Shown here: piece by piece, positions 61,194 through 64,000 of the stretch
How the letters are laid out: each line of letters opens with the position of its first letter
Numbering within the stretch: position 1 is the stretch's first letter
NCBI GenBank assembly: GCA_036496385.1
Contig: DASXLD010000066.1
Coordinates: 1 to 64,000 of the forward strand
Source: Schlegelella_A sp036496385
Lineage (GTDB): Bacteria > Pseudomonadota > Gammaproteobacteria > Burkholderiales > Burkholderiaceae_C
Length of the DNA stretch: 64,000 nucleotides
Direction of reading: 5' to 3'
Position numbers and translations under genes: made by a program
Notes under the pieces: model-generated
The model's input: the letters and a program-made list of their open reading frames with translations, nothing else
The model's database searches: none
Told to the model about the DNA's origin: nothing

Positions 61194-62792
61194 ATGACCG
61201 TACGCACGCTCTTCATCGGCATGGACGGCGCGACCTTCACCGTCCTCGACGACCTCGTCGCACCGCGCGACGGCGGGCCGGTGATGCCGTTCCTCGCGCG
61301 GATCTTCGCCGAGGGCACGCGGTGCCGGCTGCGTTCGACCCCGAACCCGCTGACGCCGCCGGCCTGGGTGTCGCTCATGACCGGCCGCACGCCGGGCCAC
61401 CACGGCGTGTTCGACTTCATCCGGGCCGAGGAGAGCGGCGAGGACGTCTTCTTCACGCTCTACGACTCGCGCGACTGCCGGGTCGAGACGATCTGGTCGA
61501 TCGCCGGGCGCCAGCAGCGCCGCGTGGCCGCGCTCAACTTCCCCTTCACCGCCCCGCCGCCGAAGGACTTGAACGGGTTCATGGTTCCCGGCTTCGTGCC
61601 CTGGCGACACCTGCGCCGCAACTCGACGCCGGCTGACCTCTACGACCGACTCAAGACGATCCCTGACTTCAACCCGAAGGAGCTGGCCTGGGACTTCGAG
61701 CAGGAAAAGCAGGCGATGGAAGAGCTCAGTCGCGAGGACCGCGAGAACTGGGTGCGCTACCACCTGCCGCGCGAGCAGCAATGGTTCCGCATCGCCGAGC
61801 ACCTCGCGCGCGAGGAGGCGCCCGAGCTCATGGCGGTGATGTTCGACGGCGTCGACAAGCTGCAGCACCAGGCGTGGCTCTACATCGACCCGAACCACCA
61901 GCAGGGTGAGCCCTCTGACTACCACCGCCGCATGCGCGAGCTGTGCCTGCAGTACTTCCGCCAGCTCGACGGCTTCATCGAGCAGCTTGTGGCGGCGGCG
62001 GGGCCGCAGGCTCAGGTCTTCCTCGCTTCCGATCACGGCTTCACCGGCACGACCGAAGTGGTGCGTATCAACGCCTGGCTGCACGAGAAGGGCTACCTGC
62101 GCTGGAAGGAGGTGCCCGACACCGAGGAGGGCCGGCGTCGCGAGGACAGCATGTTCGCCTTCCTCGACTGGAAGAACACGATCGCGTACTGCCGCACGCC
62201 GTCGAGCAACGGCATCAACATCCGCGTCGCCCGGCGGCCGGGCGAGACGGGCATCGCGCCTGAGCAGTACGAGTCGGTGCGTACCCGTCTCATCGAGGAC
62301 CTCGAAGCGCTCAAGGACCCGGCCACCGGCGAGCGCATCATCACCGAGGTCCACCGGCGCGAGGACGTGTTCCCGGGCGAGGCGATGCAGGACGCGCCCG
62401 ATCTGCTGCTGGTCCTGCGCGACTTCGGCTTCGTGTCGATCAAGAACAAGCTCCCGGTCGTCGAGCCGCGCGCGCAGGTCGCGGGCACGCATCACCCGGA
62501 CGGTGTGTTCCTGGCATACGGACCCGGCGTCTCGCAGTCGGCGAAGATCGCCCGCCGCAAGATCGCGGACGTCGGCGCGACGCTGCTCTACAGCCTCGGG
62601 CTCGAAGTGCCCTCCGATCTCGAGGGCGTGGTGCCGCAGGCCATGTTCACGACCGAGCACCTGCACGCGAACCCCGTCGTCATCGGCCGGCCCACCCGCG
62701 GCGCGAGCCGCGACGACGACGCTGCCGGAATGGCACCGGAGGAGAAGGAACAGATCATGGCCCAGCTGCAGATGCTGGGGTACATGGAGTAG
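61194..62792 (+). CDS. Type I phosphodiesterase / nucleotide pyrophosphatase family protein
   Basis: A 532-residue member of the alkaline-phosphatase superfamily; ATG at 61194 after AAGGACGCGCCC. The first metal motif is LFIGMDGATFTVLDDL, the nucleophile region PPAWVSLMTGRTPGHHG (Thr or Ser nucleophile), the metal-site segment VMFDGVDKLQHQAW, DHGFTGTTEVV, and a late HHPDGVFLAYGPG. Families with this layout cleave or transfer phosphate diesters. No signal peptide or membrane helix is seen. It lies 16 bases behind the ACP gene and 5 before the alpha/beta hydrolase gene, in the megasynthase operon. Along with the short sulfatase-fold protein at 33201 it is one of two AP-superfamily enzymes flanking the region. 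Substrate unknown. Confidence 0.85.
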   Translation: MTVRTLFIGMDGATFTVLDDLVAPRDGGPVMPFLARIFAEGTRCRLRSTPNPLTPPAWVSLMTGRTPGHHGVFDFIRAEESGEDVFFTLYDSRDCRVETIWSIAGRQQRRVAALNFPFTAPPPKDLNGFMVPGFVPWRHLRRNSTPADLYDRLKTIPDFNPKELAWDFEQEKQAMEELSREDRENWVRYHLPREQQWFRIAEHLAREEAPELMAVMFDGVDKLQHQAWLYIDPNHQQGEPSDYHRRMRELCLQYFRQLDGFIEQLVAAAGPQAQVFLASDHGFTGTTEVVRINAWLHEKGYLRWKEVPDTEEGRRREDSMFAFLDWKNTIAYCRTPSSNGINIRVARRPGETGIAPEQYESVRTRLIEDLEALKDPATGERIITEVHRREDVFPGEAMQDAPDLLLVLRDFGFVSIKNKLPVVEPRAQVAGTHHPDGVFLAYGPGVSQSAKIARRKIADVGATLLYSLGLEVPSDLEGVVPQAMFTTEHLHANPVVIGRPTRGASRDDDAAGMAPEEKEQIMAQLQMLGYME

Positions 62793-62797
62793 CCCCC

Positions 62798-63862
62798 ATG
62801 CCGGTCGCAGTCGTCGGTGGAATCCGCCTCAACTTTCTGCAGCTCGCTCCGGAGACGGGCGCGCAGGAAGACCTCGTGCTGGTGCACGGGCTGGCGACGA
62901 ACCTGGCGTTCTGGTATGCACCGTACGCGACCGAGCTCTCGCGGCGCTACCGCGTGACGCTGTTCGACCTCCGCGGCCACGGCCGTTCGGAGGCACCTGC
63001 CACCGGCTATCGTCCCGTCGACCTCGCCCGCGATCTCCGGGGGCTGCTCGATCATCTGAGCATCCGGCGAGCCCACTTCCTCGCGCACAGCTTCGGCGGC
63101 GTCGTCGCGCTCAAGCTCGCATGCGCCGACCCGGAACGCGTGGCAAGCCTCGTCGTTGCCGACACCCATATCGCCGCCGCGCGCGGCGACGGTGCCAGCC
63201 GCGCCTGGGCCGACAGCGACCGCATCCAGAAGATCCTGGATGACGCCGGCGTCGCGCTCGACGTCCGCGACCCCTACTTCGGCTACAAGCTCCTCACCGA
63301 GGTCGCGCTGTTGCAGAAGGCGGGCGCGACCGTCCCGCCCGCACTCGCAGAACTGGTCGCCCCCTGGCTCGGCGCACGCGGCAACCGCACGGCGATGCAG
63401 TGGCTCGCGCTGATGGAGCACACCTCGGCCAAACACGAGCTGACGTCCGACGACGGTCTCGACCTGAGCAGCCTGCGCCGCCTGCGCTTTCCGATCCTGG
63501 CGTTGTACGGCGACCGCTCGCAGGCCCGATTCACAGGCGAGGAGCTGCTGAACGTCTGGCCGCACGCGGAGTTTCGCCGCGTGCGCGACGCTGGCCACTT
63601 CTTCCCCACCACGCGGGCCGCCGAGGTGCTTCGCAGCTGCAGGCGCTTCTGGGACGGCGAGTTTCCGGAGGCGGCGCCGCACCGCTCGGGCGAGGCGGAC
63701 GAGCGTCATTTCCGCTCCGACCGGATCTATGAGTCGAGCGGCAGCTGGTACTGCCGGACCCGGGAGAGCACTCCGCTCGGGCCGTTTCCTGCGCTCGAGA
63801 GGGCGCGACATGAGCTCGCCGTGCATATCGCGTCGCGCGCGTCCGCGGCCGCGGTGGTCTGA
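62798..63862 (+). CDS. Alpha/beta hydrolase with C-terminal DUF6316-like tail
   Basis: A 354-residue alpha/beta hydrolase; ATG at 62798, 5 bases after the previous stop. Motifs are VLVHGLATN (oxyanion), DLRGHGRSEAP, the nucleophile elbow AHSFGGVV, the acid in ALYGDRSQ and the His in DAGHFFP. The core ends near residue 290. The remaining 60 residues carry a small separate module (FRSDRIYESSGSWYCRTRE then GPFPALERARHEL), which resembles DUF6316. In the megasynthase operon it could act as a thioesterase or acyltransferase releasing product; this is inference. It is the last complete gene in the window. Confidence 0.83.
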   Translation: MPVAVVGGIRLNFLQLAPETGAQEDLVLVHGLATNLAFWYAPYATELSRRYRVTLFDLRGHGRSEAPATGYRPVDLARDLRGLLDHLSIRRAHFLAHSFGGVVALKLACADPERVASLVVADTHIAAARGDGASRAWADSDRIQKILDDAGVALDVRDPYFGYKLLTEVALLQKAGATVPPALAELVAPWLGARGNRTAMQWLALMEHTSAKHELTSDDGLDLSSLRRLRFPILALYGDRSQARFTGEELLNVWPHAEFRRVRDAGHFFPTTRAAEVLRSCRRFWDGEFPEAAPHRSGEADERHFRSDRIYESSGSWYCRTRESTPLGPFPALERARHELAVHIASRASAAAVV

Positions 63863-63986
63863 TGCCTGGTTCGTCCTCGCAATCGGATCGGACACCCCCG
63901 GGTTCCGGGGACTGGCGCCGGTCTCCGACCGCTGGCACAGTGTGGACACAAGATGCGGGCCGGACACGGCCCTTTGGGAGGTTGTC

Positions 63987-64000
63987 ATGAAGCTCAAGCT
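63987..64000 (+). CDS. Start of a gene cut by the window edge
   Basis: An ATG at 63987 follows TTTGGGAGGTTGTC, a good ribosome binding site, and opens a frame MKLK that runs out of the window. The 124 bases between the hydrolase stop and this start contain no other gene. Nothing can be said about the product. Confidence 0.55.

Noticed and set aside
1..64000. CRISPR arrays, tRNA or rRNA genes, insertion sequences, prophage or integrase genes
   Set aside because: No regularly spaced repeats, tRNA T-loop-like segments, transposase motifs or phage genes were noticed on reading both strands.

Overview
The window is very GC-rich DNA with dense, tightly packed genes. It reads as the chromosome of a proteobacterium, probably beta- or gamma-proteobacterial. 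The grounds are a chaperone/usher operon, a NodT/MFP/RND efflux set, an ExeA-type ATPase, fused CysN-CysC, and lipoprotein signals throughout. I see no rRNA, tRNA, CRISPR array, insertion sequence or phage gene. Lineage is an inference from gene content and was not tested.

Layout. 0-6.2 kb: a glutathione S-transferase relic, then mostly small metabolic or stress-type genes (three cupin-fold proteins, a serine-hydrolase-like lipoprotein, an ABM monooxygenase, a GFA-AHSA1 fusion, a small membrane protein and a ParB-like protein). 6.2-11.1 kb (minus strand): a chaperone/usher fimbrial operon with two DUF4402 subunits and a clear intrinsic terminator after the first subunit gene. 11.5-18.6 kb: a small membrane protein, a BTAD/AAA-ATPase/TPR regulator, a repeat-bearing lipoprotein and a Rieske oxygenase. 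18.7-24.6 kb (minus): a complete tripartite RND efflux operon. 24.7-28.8 kb: an ExeA-like ATPase, a cyclic-nucleotide-binding thioredoxin-reductase-like flavoprotein and a PIN protein.

28.8-40.8 kb is the first unusual locus. It holds CysQ, a small repeat protein of unknown function, CysD, CysNC, a short sulfatase-fold protein, a lipoprotein, a PAPS-type sulfotransferase, a coiled-coil protein, a NodT/TolC-type channel, and a membrane protein fusing a PqqD-like domain, a catalytically dead M50-like membrane region and a HlyD adaptor. This is PAPS supply, sulfate transfer and export in one place. It recalls the Xanthomonas rax system but differs in architecture, and no ABC transporter is seen.

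40.9-47.1 kb carries a recent tandem duplication of a secreted protein of unknown function, a propeller-like protein and two paralogous alpha/beta hydrolases, one cytoplasmic and one exported. 47.5-63.9 kb is a second biosynthetic locus: a PUFA-synthase-like megasynthase in two proteins (tandem NMO/PfaD-like barrels-KS-AT-ACP-KR-DH, then KS-AT-DH-PPTase), a free ACP, an alkaline-phosphatase-superfamily hydrolase and an alpha/beta hydrolase. From 43.8 kb onward all genes point the same way with short gaps or overlaps. A joint role for the sulfation/export locus and the megasynthase, such as making and exporting a sulfated lipid or polyketide, is plausible but is only inference from proximity.
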